Shown one piece after another: positions 1 through 4,780 of a DNA stretch of 5,152 nucleotides. Location: assembly GCA_016210805.1 (NCBI GenBank), contig JACQTL010000034.1:1-5152 (forward strand). Direction: 5' to 3'. Origin of the DNA: Actinomycetota bacterium. GTDB lineage: Bacteria; Actinomycetota; UBA4738; G016210805. The position numbers were made by a program, and so were the translations under genes. Under the pieces are notes generated by a model. It made no database searches and was not told the DNA's origin. It saw nothing but the letters and a program-made list of their open reading frames with translations. Positions within the stretch are counted from its first letter, which is position 1, and every line of letters starts with the position of its first letter.

Positions 1-140
1 ACGCCACGATCGTGGCCGAGGGGATCGAGACCCGGTCGGAGCTCGACGCCCTCCGGGACCTCGGGGTCCGCTTCGGGCAGGGCTACTTCCTGGCCCGCCC
101 CGCCCCCATCGAGGAGCTCGAGGTCCTCCGTCAGGCCTGA
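1..140 (+). CDS. EAL-domain c-di-GMP phosphodiesterase, C-terminal end (5' truncated by window)
   Basis: The open frame from base 3 to the TGA at 138-140 gives the last 45 residues of an EAL domain, the enzyme fold that hydrolyses cyclic di-GMP to pGpG. Seen directly: IVAEGIET (fragment residues 3-10), then SELDALRDLGVRFGQGYFLA with the QGY motif, then RPAPIEEL. In EAL enzymes the Glu of AEG (fragment residue 6) helps bind the catalytic metal and the Gln of QGY (residue 26) contacts the active site. They are 20 residues apart, as in characterised members, so this end looks catalytically intact. The EAL motif itself, the DDFGTG loop and any GGDEF, PAS or membrane sensor domain lie outside the window. 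The protein ends 10 residues after the RPAP motif, so EAL is the last domain. It converges on the beta-helix gene with a 38-bp gap in which I see no clear terminator. Confidence 0.9.
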   Translation, partial: ATIVAEGIETRSELDALRDLGVRFGQGYFLARPAPIEELEVLRQA

Positions 141-178
141 GCCCGCCGCTCGTTGTGGTGAGTTGCCGCGTTCGTTCC

Positions 179-1879
179 CTACTCGCAGGTGGCCGTCTGC
201 CCTCCGCCACCCCCAACCTCGCACACGTCCTTCCCCGCTCGTCCCTGGAGCGAGTCGAACCCCTTCCCGCCGAACAGGCCGTCCTTGCCGCCGTGACCGA
301 TCAGGGCGTCGTCTCCGCCCTGCCCGTACAGGAGGTCCGCTCCGCCCCCGCCGAGGATGAGGTCGTTGCCGCCCCTTCCCCTGATCGTGTCCTTCCCCCA
401 CGTGCCGCACAGGACCTCGCTGGCGTCCGTGCCGACGAGCACCCTGCCCCGGACGGCGGTCAGGTCGCAGGTCCGGAGGGTGGTCGTCCCGACGTCGGTG
501 TACCAGGGGAAGAAGTCGACGTTGGCGGAGACGGGGTCGCCCGTCCCCGTGCCCCAGCCGCCCGGCCCGCTGGCCGACGCCCACCAGTTCTTCCTGGCGT
601 CCAGCAGGTAGCCGGTGCCGTTCTCGGCGCCCAGGTCATTCAGGCCGATCCAGTTGTGCCAGAAGGCGATCGAGTTCTCCGGGCTGGCCGCGCCGACCGC
701 GATCCCGACGTCCCACGCCGTGATGTCCCCGTCCGTCACGGCCCCGGAGGTCGGCGCCGGCGTCCAGCCGAGCGCCGCGGTGCCCCCGATCCGGACGCCC
801 GTGCCCGTTCCCGCCCCGACGAAGTCGTTCCAGGCGAAGTTGCCGCCGGTCGCACAGCCCAGTCCGGGCGTGGATCCGTCCCCGTCGGCGCACCAGAGCC
901 CGGTGCTGCCCCGTCCGAGGAGCCACATCCCCATGGCCGGGTTCGCCGGGTTGAGCGCCGCGTCGAAGGCCGCACCGACGGTCACCGTGTTCCAGGACAC
1001 CGTCAGGTTCTCGACGGCCTGGACCATCATGCCCGTCTGGGCGTCGTCGATCGTGTTCCAGCTGATCGAGGCCCCGTTGGCGGCATCCCACAGGAAGACG
1101 CCCACGGCGCTCGACGGCGCGGGCCCGGTGTACCCGAGGTTGCTCACCGTGTTGTGGCTCACGACCCCCGCGGCGGAGTCCTGGACCGTGATGCCCGACT
1201 GGATCGTGTCCGATGTCGGGCCTGCGCCCGTAACCGTGTTGCCCGTGATCGTCACGCTGTTCCCCGGACCGGCCACCACGATCCCCGCCCGATGGAACCC
1301 GGAGACCGCGTTGTCCGTGACCGACGAGAGGCCGGCGGCGGCATCGTCGTCGCCTAGAGATGAGCCGACCGTGATGCCCGCGCCGAGGATGGTTCCCGTG
1401 AGCGCGTCGGTGCCCTCGATCACGTTCATGCCGATCCACGCGCTGGCCCCGTCGTGCGCGTGAACCGCACCCTGGAGGCCCGACAGCGGGCCGCGGATCG
1501 TGAAGCTGAGCAAGTCCACCTGATTGCCCGAACCGGTGATCTCGACGATCGACGCTCCGTCCCCGTCCGTCTCCGTGGCGAGCACGGCGGGGGCCTCGAG
1601 CGTCACGGTCGCCGCGCTGACCCCCTGGAGGGTCAGGGACTTCGCGATGACGAGCTGCTCGGTGTACGTACCCGGGCACACCAGCACGGTGTCGCCCGGC
1701 GTCGCGGCGTCCACGGCGGACTGGATCGTGGCGAACGTGGCGGTGGCCTCGTCGCAGTTGTTCGGCCCCGCCGCGCCGTCGTCGTCGACGAAGGTCGTCG
1801 CCCCGTTCGCGTACGCCGGGGACAGGCCCACCGTGCCCATGCCCATGGCGAGCAGCCCGGCCAGCAGGGATCTCCTCAT
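179..1879 (-). CDS. Exported NosD-like beta-helix protein with C-terminal RTX calcium-binding repeats
   Basis: 566 residues. A signal peptide is visible: MRR, a hydrophobic stretch and an SPAYA|NG cleavage site after about residue 24, with no lipobox Cys, so the protein is probably released or wall-associated. Residues 49-86 carry the typical opening of secreted right-handed beta-helix proteins (FATIQSAVDAATPGDTV, VCPGTYTEQLVI, KSLTLQG). Residues about 100-430 hold many PbH1/NosD-type turns with recurring N-T/N-W rungs (for example SWNTIDDAQTG and SHNTVSNLGYTG). NWWASASGPGG (431-441) and DPVSANVDFFPW are a common end cap of such domains. Residues 483-554 are RTX nonapeptides. The tail VCEVGGGGGQTATCE resembles other actinobacterial RTX ends. 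The ATG at 1879 follows a strong purine tract (AGGGGGGAG, 1882-1890) and immediately precedes the signal peptide, which fixes the start. The helix suggests polysaccharide binding or cleavage, but I see no recognisable lyase or hydrolase catalytic motif, so an adhesive or structural role is equally possible. Confidence 0.9.
   Translation of the reverse strand: MRRSLLAGLLAMGMGTVGLSPAYANGATTFVDDDGAAGPNNCDEATATFATIQSAVDAATPGDTVLVCPGTYTEQLVIAKSLTLQGVSAATVTLEAPAVLATETDGDGASIVEITGSGNQVDLLSFTIRGPLSGLQGAVHAHDGASAWIGMNVIEGTDALTGTILGAGITVGSSLGDDDAAAGLSSVTDNAVSGFHRAGIVVAGPGNSVTITGNTVTGAGPTSDTIQSGITVQDSAAGVVSHNTVSNLGYTGPAPSSAVGVFLWDAANGASISWNTIDDAQTGMMVQAVENLTVSWNTVTVGAAFDAALNPANPAMGMWLLGRGSTGLWCADGDGSTPGLGCATGGNFAWNDFVGAGTGTGVRIGGTAALGWTPAPTSGAVTDGDITAWDVGIAVGAASPENSIAFWHNWIGLNDLGAENGTGYLLDARKNWWASASGPGGWGTGTGDPVSANVDFFPWYTDVGTTTLRTCDLTAVRGRVLVGTDASEVLCGTWGKDTIRGRGGNDLILGGGGADLLYGQGGDDALIGHGGKDGLFGGKGFDSLQGRAGKDVCEVGGGGGQTATCE
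218..433 (-). repeat. RTX nonapeptide repeat block in the beta-helix protein
   Basis: Residues 492-554 (bases 218-406) are seven tandem nonapeptides in unbroken phase, each of form GxxGxDxxx: GTWGKDTIR, GRGGNDLIL, GGGGADLLY, GQGGDDALI, GHGGKDGLF, GGKGFDSLQ and GRAGKDVCE. A degenerate eighth unit, GTDASEVLC, precedes them (residues 483-491, to base 433). In RTX proteins the Gly and Asp of successive turns bind Ca2+ and fold a beta-roll outside the cell, where calcium is high. The DNA copies have diverged, so this is an old protein repeat rather than a recent DNA duplication. Confidence 0.88.
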
Positions 1880-1889
1880 GACTCCCCCC

Positions 1890-1920
1890 TCCCCCGAACG
1901 GGCGTCACCCGTTCGGGGGA
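1890..1920 (-). promoter_or_regulatory. Perfect 13-bp inverted repeat upstream of the beta-helix gene (operator or leader hairpin)
   Basis: Arms TCCCCCGAACGGG (1890-1902) and CCCGTTCGGGGGA (1908-1920) are perfect inverse complements around a 5-base loop (1903-1907). The element ends where the gene's purine-rich ribosome binding site begins and overlaps the transcription start predicted from the -10/-35 pair at 1922-1951. No T-run follows on either strand, so an intrinsic terminator is unlikely. A dimeric repressor site, or an mRNA hairpin that controls access to the ribosome binding site, would both fit. Confidence 0.6.
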
Positions 1921-1921
1921 A

Positions 1922-1951
1922 ACGCTATGGAGGCGTCGCTCCGAGAGGCAA
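1922..1951 (-). promoter_or_regulatory. Candidate promoter of the beta-helix gene
   Basis: On the minus strand TTGCCT (1951-1946) and TAGCGT (1927-1922) are separated by 18 bp, a fair sigma-70-type -35 and a TANNNT -10 as used in Actinobacteria. The predicted start near 1915 gives a leader of about 36 nt and falls inside the 13-bp inverted repeat. The match is by eye only. Confidence 0.3.
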
Positions 1952-2068
1952 TGCCAGAAGGTCCGAAGAAGGGAGGGCGAAGGTCCCCCCTAGTGCGAGT
2001 CCTCCGGCACTTCCAGGTATCGAGGCGAAGCGGCAGGTGCCGGGCACGCACCGGAGGTGATCGGTGGG

Positions 2069-2080
2069 TGGTGGTGGTGG
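2069..2080 (-). repeat. (CCA)4 microrepeat at the 3' end of tRNA-Val
   Basis: Immediately after the discriminator base the minus strand reads CCA four times (2080-2069), then CCCACC. The first unit is the amino-acid-accepting end. The other three form the trailer that RNases must remove. It may be a simple slippage repeat. Confidence 0.85.
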
Positions 2081-2152
2081 TGGGCACGGCTGGATTTGAA
2101 CCAGCGACCTCTCGCGTGTGAGGCGAGCGCTCTCCCGCTGAGCTACGCGCCC
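2078..2152 (-). tRNA. tRNA-Val (anticodon CAC)
   Basis: A complete cloverleaf reads on the minus strand. The acceptor stem GGGCGCG/CGTGCCC (one G-U pair) starts at 2152. It is followed by the D arm GCTC-AGCGGGA-GAGC, the anticodon stem CTCGC/GCGAG with loop CTCACAC, a 5-nt variable region, the T arm GCTGG-TTCAAAT-CCAGC, discriminator A at 2081 and an encoded CCA (2080-2078). Anticodon CAC reads the valine codon GTG, abundant in this GC-rich coding sequence. The mature body without CCA is 72 nt. There is no intron and no mismatch in the stems. A candidate promoter lies a few bases upstream. Confidence 0.96.
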
Positions 2153-2164
2153 GGGAGGAACCCA

Positions 2165-2195
2165 AGGGTAGCAGGAGGCCGGTCCGGGAAGTAAA
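2165..2195 (-). promoter_or_regulatory. Candidate promoter of tRNA-Val
   Basis: Minus strand TTTACT (2195-2190), a 19-bp spacer and TACCCT (2170-2165). The -10 element ends 12 nt before the tRNA, which would give a start about 5-6 nt upstream of the mature 5' end. The spacer is long and the -10 is weak apart from its T, A and final T. Confidence 0.35.
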
Positions 2196-2230
2196 GGACG
2201 GCGGCACGTGCCCGCGTCGCGCCGCCGTCC
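2189..2230 (-). terminator. Hairpin with short T-rich tail, candidate terminator of the small membrane-peptide transcript
   Basis: GGACGGCGGC (2196-2205) and GCCGCCGTCC (2221-2230) form a perfect 10-bp stem with a 15-nt loop. On the minus strand the stem is followed at once by TTTACTT (2195-2189), as in a Rho-independent terminator. It lies 112 bp after the stop of the small minus-strand ORF and before the tRNA. The loop is large and the T-run is interrupted, so activity is uncertain. The same T-rich bases form the candidate -35 of the tRNA promoter. Confidence 0.45.
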
Positions 2231-2259
2231 CCGCCGGACCTTGCGATCCGGACGCTCGA

Positions 2260-2280
2260 TCGGGGGCTCACGGCCCCCGA
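2260..2280. other. Perfect 8-bp hairpin, 5-nt loop, in the gap upstream of tRNA-Val
   Basis: TCGGGGGC (2260-2267) and GCCCCCGA (2273-2280) pair perfectly around loop TCACG. Neither side has a T-run. It lies between the small membrane-peptide ORF and the terminator-like hairpin, so it would be in the 3' untranslated part of that transcript, perhaps as an mRNA-stabilising or termination-assisting structure. Nothing else supportable is seen in 2231-2342. Confidence 0.5.
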
Positions 2281-2342
2281 GCAGAGCAAGAGTCTCCCAC
2301 CATCCTCCCGCCCGCCGCAAGGGGTTCCGTCAAGTTCCCCGC

Positions 2343-2450
2343 TCACTCCCTGTGCATCATGAGCAGCATGGCGAGGCCGATCGCGAACATCGTCACCGCC
2401 ATGATCACCTGCCCGACGACCGTGATCTGGCTCTCCGGGATCGGTGTCAT
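2343..2450 (-). CDS. Small single-pass membrane peptide, 35 aa
   Basis: A 35-codon ORF runs from ATG at 2450 to TGA at 2343-2345. The peptide starts MTPIPESQ, continues as a hydrophobic segment (residues 9-32, ITVVGQVIMAVTMFAIGLAM then LLMM) and ends HRE. A textbook ribosome binding site, GGGAGG, ends 6 nt before this ATG. An in-frame ATG two codons earlier touches that site and is too close to be the better start. One transmembrane helix is likely; an acidic Glu before it and His-Arg after it suggest N-out/C-in. 33 of the 34 codons after the start end in G or C, but the antisense frame shares the same third positions, so this does not fix the strand. The ribosome binding site does favour minus. 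I do not recognise a family. It could be a regulatory or accessory micro-protein of a membrane complex. Confidence 0.65.
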   Translation of the reverse strand: MTPIPESQITVVGQVIMAVTMFAIGLAMLLMMHRE

Positions 2451-2465
2451 CCCCATCCTCCCGGG

Positions 2466-2480
2466 CGCTCCGCCGGAGCG
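2466..2480 (-). promoter_or_regulatory. Palindrome in the leader of the small membrane-peptide ORF
   Basis: CGCTCCG (2466-2472) and CGGAGCG (2474-2480) form a perfect inverted repeat with one central base. As RNA it would fold with about 5 bp and a 5-nt loop, 4 nt upstream of the GGGAGG ribosome binding site. It could modulate initiation or be a protein site; it may also be chance in GC-rich DNA. Confidence 0.35.
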
Positions 2481-2515
2481 AACCCCGGCGACTGACGTCC
2501 TTCCCTGCGAGCCGA

Positions 2516-2545
2516 ACCCTAAACGACCCGCCCCCGGCCGGTCGA
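2516..2545 (-). promoter_or_regulatory. Candidate promoter of the small membrane-peptide ORF
   Basis: Minus strand TCGACC (2545-2540), 18-bp spacer, TAGGGT (2521-2516). The TTTAGGGTT around the -10 is one of the few AT-containing spots in this gap. The predicted start near 2509 gives a leader of about 60 nt. The -35 matches TTGACA at four of six positions. Confidence 0.3.
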
Positions 2546-2560
2546 GGCGGCCTCGCCGCC
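2546..2560 (-). terminator. GC hairpin after the sugar-kinase stop, possible U-less terminator
   Basis: GGCGGC (2546-2551) and GCCGCC (2555-2560) pair around a 3-nt loop, 28 bp beyond the kinase stop codon in the direction of its transcription. There is no T-run directly after it. Such U-poor hairpins are proposed as terminators in Actinobacteria, but the case here rests on position and symmetry only. Confidence 0.3.
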
Positions 2561-2588
2561 ACCGCGGTCCTCCGGGCCATCCCGTCGG

Positions 2589-3413
2589 TCAGACCAGTCG
2601 GAGCTGGCCGGCGTACGGTCCCCGCCCGGTGACGCAGGCCGCCCCGCACCGGGCGGCCAGGCCGAGGGCCTCCTCGACCCCCATCCCCGCCCCCAGGGCG
2701 TAGGTCAGCCCGCCGGCGAAGCTGTCGCCGCAGCCGTAGGCGTCGGCCACGGGGCCCGGCAGCGGGGCCGCGGGGAACGTCCCCGACCGGCCGTCGGCCG
2801 TCCTCCACGAGCCGCCCTCGCTCCCCGCCGTGAGGACCACGAGCCCCGGCGGCGGGTCGATCCCTCCCTCCGGGTACCTCTCCGCCTCGTCGCGGGCGCT
2901 CCCGACCACGGCGTCCAGCGCCACGTCGCCCGCGTCGAGGAGCGCGAGCACCCGGCTGGTGGCCACCAGGACCCGGGCCGCCCGGGCCGCCCGCAGCGCC
3001 CCGACGTCTCCCGCGGTGAAGTAGACGGCGTCCGTTCCCGCGAGCTCGCCCCACTGGAGCGGGTCGTCGGCCCTGGCGTGCAGTCGCTCGCCGATCGTCG
3101 TGATCGTGCGCTCGCCCCGGGCGTCCAGGAACGTGAACCCCCGGCGGGTGGGAGCGTCCCTGACGGCCGCCTCGACCCGGACCCCCAGCGCCTCGAGGCC
3201 CTCGCGCGACCGCCGCCCCACGTCGTCGTTCCCCAGGGCCGTGAAGAACGTGCAGTTCCCGGCGAGCTTGGACAGCTGCACCGCGGCGACCGATCCTCCG
3301 CCGCCGGGCTCCTCCCAGGCCTCCTCGGGATGCGAGATCTCCCCCGCCACCGGGACCCGCTCGACCCGGGCGAACTGGATCCACTCGACGTGGCCGACCA
3401 CGGCCGTGCGCAT
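2589..3413 (-). CDS. PfkB/ribokinase-family carbohydrate kinase
   Basis: 274 residues, slightly short for PfkB kinases (usually about 290-330). These enzymes transfer the ATP gamma-phosphate to a sugar or nucleoside hydroxyl. Seen: an N-terminal beta strand MRTAVVGHVEW, the glycine-rich sugar-site region PGGGGSVAAVQLSKL (residues 36-50), the signature-1-like TALGNDDVGRR (58-68) and signature 2 DAYGCGDSFAGGL (224-236). In the latter, G-C-G-D forms the anion hole and D230 is the expected catalytic base. The Asn commonly found a few residues after the first GG is replaced here, and DTxGAGD is DAYGCGD, so the sugar cannot be named with confidence. It looks soluble and cytosolic, with no signal peptide. 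ATG 3413 suits the family start, but I see no Shine-Dalgarno sequence; a leaderless mRNA is possible. It is divergent from the glycosyltransferase across 89 bp. Confidence 0.88.
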   Translation of the reverse strand: MRTAVVGHVEWIQFARVERVPVAGEISHPEEAWEEPGGGGSVAAVQLSKLAGNCTFFTALGNDDVGRRSREGLEALGVRVEAAVRDAPTRRGFTFLDARGERTITTIGERLHARADDPLQWGELAGTDAVYFTAGDVGALRAARAARVLVATSRVLALLDAGDVALDAVVGSARDEAERYPEGGIDPPPGLVVLTAGSEGGSWRTADGRSGTFPAAPLPGPVADAYGCGDSFAGGLTYALGAGMGVEEALGLAARCGAACVTGRGPYAGQLRLV

Positions 3414-3424
3414 GGCCGGAGTCT

Positions 3425-3460
3425 GACGGGTCCGCCCGTGCGTCGCACGCGCCGCCCGTC
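3425..3460. promoter_or_regulatory. Nested inverted repeats between the divergent kinase and glycosyltransferase genes
   Basis: A 13-bp palindrome CGTGCG-T-CGCACG (3437-3449) is flanked almost symmetrically by GACGGG (3425-3430) and CCCGTC (3455-3460). ACGGG/CCCGT (3426-3430 and 3435-3439) can also pair. Sitting in the only non-coding DNA shared by the two divergent genes, it is a plausible operator. GC-rich chance symmetry is the alternative. Confidence 0.4.
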
Positions 3461-3474
3461 GCTCGGGGCGGGGG

Positions 3475-3504
3475 TTGTCTAGCCGGCCCGCTCCGGGTTT
3501 GGAT
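3475..3504 (+). promoter_or_regulatory. Candidate promoter of the glycosyltransferase gene
   Basis: TTGTCT (3475-3480), 18-bp spacer, TTGGAT (3499-3504). If used, transcription starts near 3512, exactly at an in-frame GTG codon, and the first ATG (3503) would lie inside the -10 element and not be transcribed. No Shine-Dalgarno sequence precedes either start. Confidence 0.3.
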
Positions 3505-4780
3505 GGCGCCAGTGCGGATCGCCTACCTGGTCCACCAGTACCTCCCCGACCACGTGGGGGGGACGGAGCTGTACACGCATGGGCTCGCCGTCCGCGCGGC
3601 GAGGGCGGGGCACGACGTCGTGGTCCTCACCCACCGCGAGGCGGCCAGCCTCGACCCGGCCGGGCTCCTCCCCCACCGCCGGGTTCACGAGGGCATCCCG
3701 GTGATCGAGTTCCGGCACACCCTGGGCGCCAGCCCGAACATCGCCCTGTTCGAGTACGACAACCCGCTCGTCGGGGAACGGGTCCGCCGGGTGCTGGAGG
3801 AGATCTCGCCCGACCTCGTCCACGCCACCCATGCCATGAAGCTCACGACCTCCGCCCTGGCCGCCTGCCGGTCCCTGGGCATCCCCGTCCTCCTGTCCCT
3901 CACCGACTTCTGGTTCCTGTGCCCCCGCCACACCCTCCTGACCTGGGACGGCCGCCTGTGCCGGGGCCCGGTCGACCCCCGGGAGTGCCTCCGCTGCGTC
4001 AAGGACCTCCACGGGATCCGGGGCCGGCGGGACGAGCGCCGAGCCCTCCGGGCCCGGCCCGCGGCCATGCGCGATGCCGCCCTGGCCGCCGACAGGGTCA
4101 TCGCCCTGTCCCCCTTCCTCAGGCGGATGTTCGTGGCCAACGGCTACGACCCCGAGCGCATCGAGGTCCTCCGCCACGGGATCGAGACCAGCGACCTGGG
4201 GACCCCGGAGGCCCGGCGGACGGACCCTCGCCTGACCCGCCTCGTGGTCATCGGGAGCCTGGTCCCGTACAAGGGAGCGCACGTGGCGGTGGAAGCGCTC
4301 CGCGGGCTCCCCGAGCTCACGGACGCCCGGCTCACCGTGTACGGGGAGGTCGGGACGGGCGACTACGCCCACTCCCTGGTCAGGGCGGCCCGGGGGGACC
4401 GGCGGATCCGGTTCGCGGGCACGTTCGACCCGGACGACATGGGACGGGTCCTGTCGGAGGCCGACTACCTGCTGGTCCCGGCCCTCTGGTACGAGAACGA
4501 GCCCATCGTCGTGAAGGCCGCAGTGCACGTCGGCCTGCCGGTGATCGCCAGCCGGATCGGGAGCCTGGAGGACATGGTCGAGGAAGGGGTGGACGGCTGG
4601 ACCGTCGCGCCCGGGGACGTGCCGGCCTGGCGGGAGGTCCTCCGGCGAGCCGTCGCCGAGCGGGCCCGATGGCCGCGGCGCCCCCGGCCCCAGCCCGACA
4701 TGGACGAGCACTTCCGGGCGGTGGAGGCGATCTACCGGGACCTGGCCGTCCGGCGGGTCGAGCCCCCCTTGCACCGGTGA
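3503..4780 (+). CDS. GT-B fold glycosyltransferase, GT4-type
   Basis: 425 residues from ATG 3503, the usual length for the family. It should transfer a sugar from a nucleotide-sugar donor to an acceptor at the inner membrane face or in the cytosol. Seen: N-terminal Rossmann half RIAYLVHQYLPDHVGGTELY (residues 5-24) with the GGTE loop, RAARAGHDVVVLT, and LVHATHAMK. An insert with C140, C153, C162 and C165 follows SLTDFWFL. The C-terminal half has VIGSLVPYKGAHVAVEAL (K257), LTVYGEV, RIRFAGTF, the WYENEP loop (E331) and GLPVIASRIGSLEDMV. Two usual donor-site residues differ: Ser252 replaces the Arg of G-R-L-x3-K-G, and Ala339 replaces the second Glu of E-x7-E. Family members usually begin M-R-I, so the GTG at 3512 (protein VRIAYLV) may be the true start. 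The donor and acceptor are unknown. The next gene overlaps it by 4 bp, implying co-translation. Confidence 0.88.
   Translation: MAPVRIAYLVHQYLPDHVGGTELYTHGLAVRAARAGHDVVVLTHREAASLDPAGLLPHRRVHEGIPVIEFRHTLGASPNIALFEYDNPLVGERVRRVLEEISPDLVHATHAMKLTTSALAACRSLGIPVLLSLTDFWFLCPRHTLLTWDGRLCRGPVDPRECLRCVKDLHGIRGRRDERRALRARPAAMRDAALAADRVIALSPFLRRMFVANGYDPERIEVLRHGIETSDLGTPEARRTDPRLTRLVVIGSLVPYKGAHVAVEALRGLPELTDARLTVYGEVGTGDYAHSLVRAARGDRRIRFAGTFDPDDMGRVLSEADYLLVPALWYENEPIVVKAAVHVGLPVIASRIGSLEDMVEEGVDGWTVAPGDVPAWREVLRRAVAERARWPRRPRPQPDMDEHFRAVEAIYRDLAVRRVEPPLHR

Noticed and set aside
155..1357. 400-codon plus-strand ORF opposite the beta-helix gene
   Set aside because: Arg/Pro/Gly/Ala-rich shadow frame typical of GC-rich DNA; the minus strand has a signal peptide, beta-helix and RTX motifs in frame.
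1890..1920. LexA/SOS-box reading of the CGAAC...GTTCG dyad
   Set aside because: Actinobacterial and Gram-positive SOS boxes have 4 bases between CGAAC and GTTCG; here there are 11.
1921..2077. Riboswitch (c-di-GMP or c-di-AMP type) upstream of the exported-protein gene
   Set aside because: Attractive because of the EAL neighbour, but I could not match the conserved cores of these classes on the minus strand; only a loose 7-bp inverted repeat (2004-2010 with 2037-2043) is present.
2268..2303. 11-codon minus-strand ORF (MVGDSCSARGP) ending in a hairpin, resembling a leader-peptide attenuator
   Set aside because: The GGGAGG directly abuts the ATG with no spacing, and the next gene downstream is a tRNA, so attenuation makes little sense.
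1905..2320. Open frames on both strands crossing the tRNA (for example ones reading GRVAQRESARLTRERSLVQI, SSAGERSPHTREVAGSNPAV or GTAGFEPATSRV)
   Set aside because: These peptides are translations of the tRNA-Val body and its complement, a well-known source of spurious hypothetical proteins. They have no independent coding evidence.
2359..2703. Plus-strand 114-codon ORF antisense to the small membrane peptide and the kinase end
   Set aside because: No ribosome binding site, the second half is an Arg/Pro-rich shadow of the kinase gene; only its first third looks protein-like because third positions are shared with the minus frame.
3479..4774. 431-codon minus-strand ORF opposite the glycosyltransferase
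   Set aside because: Low-complexity shadow of a clearly conserved GT4-type protein; no domain or ribosome binding site.
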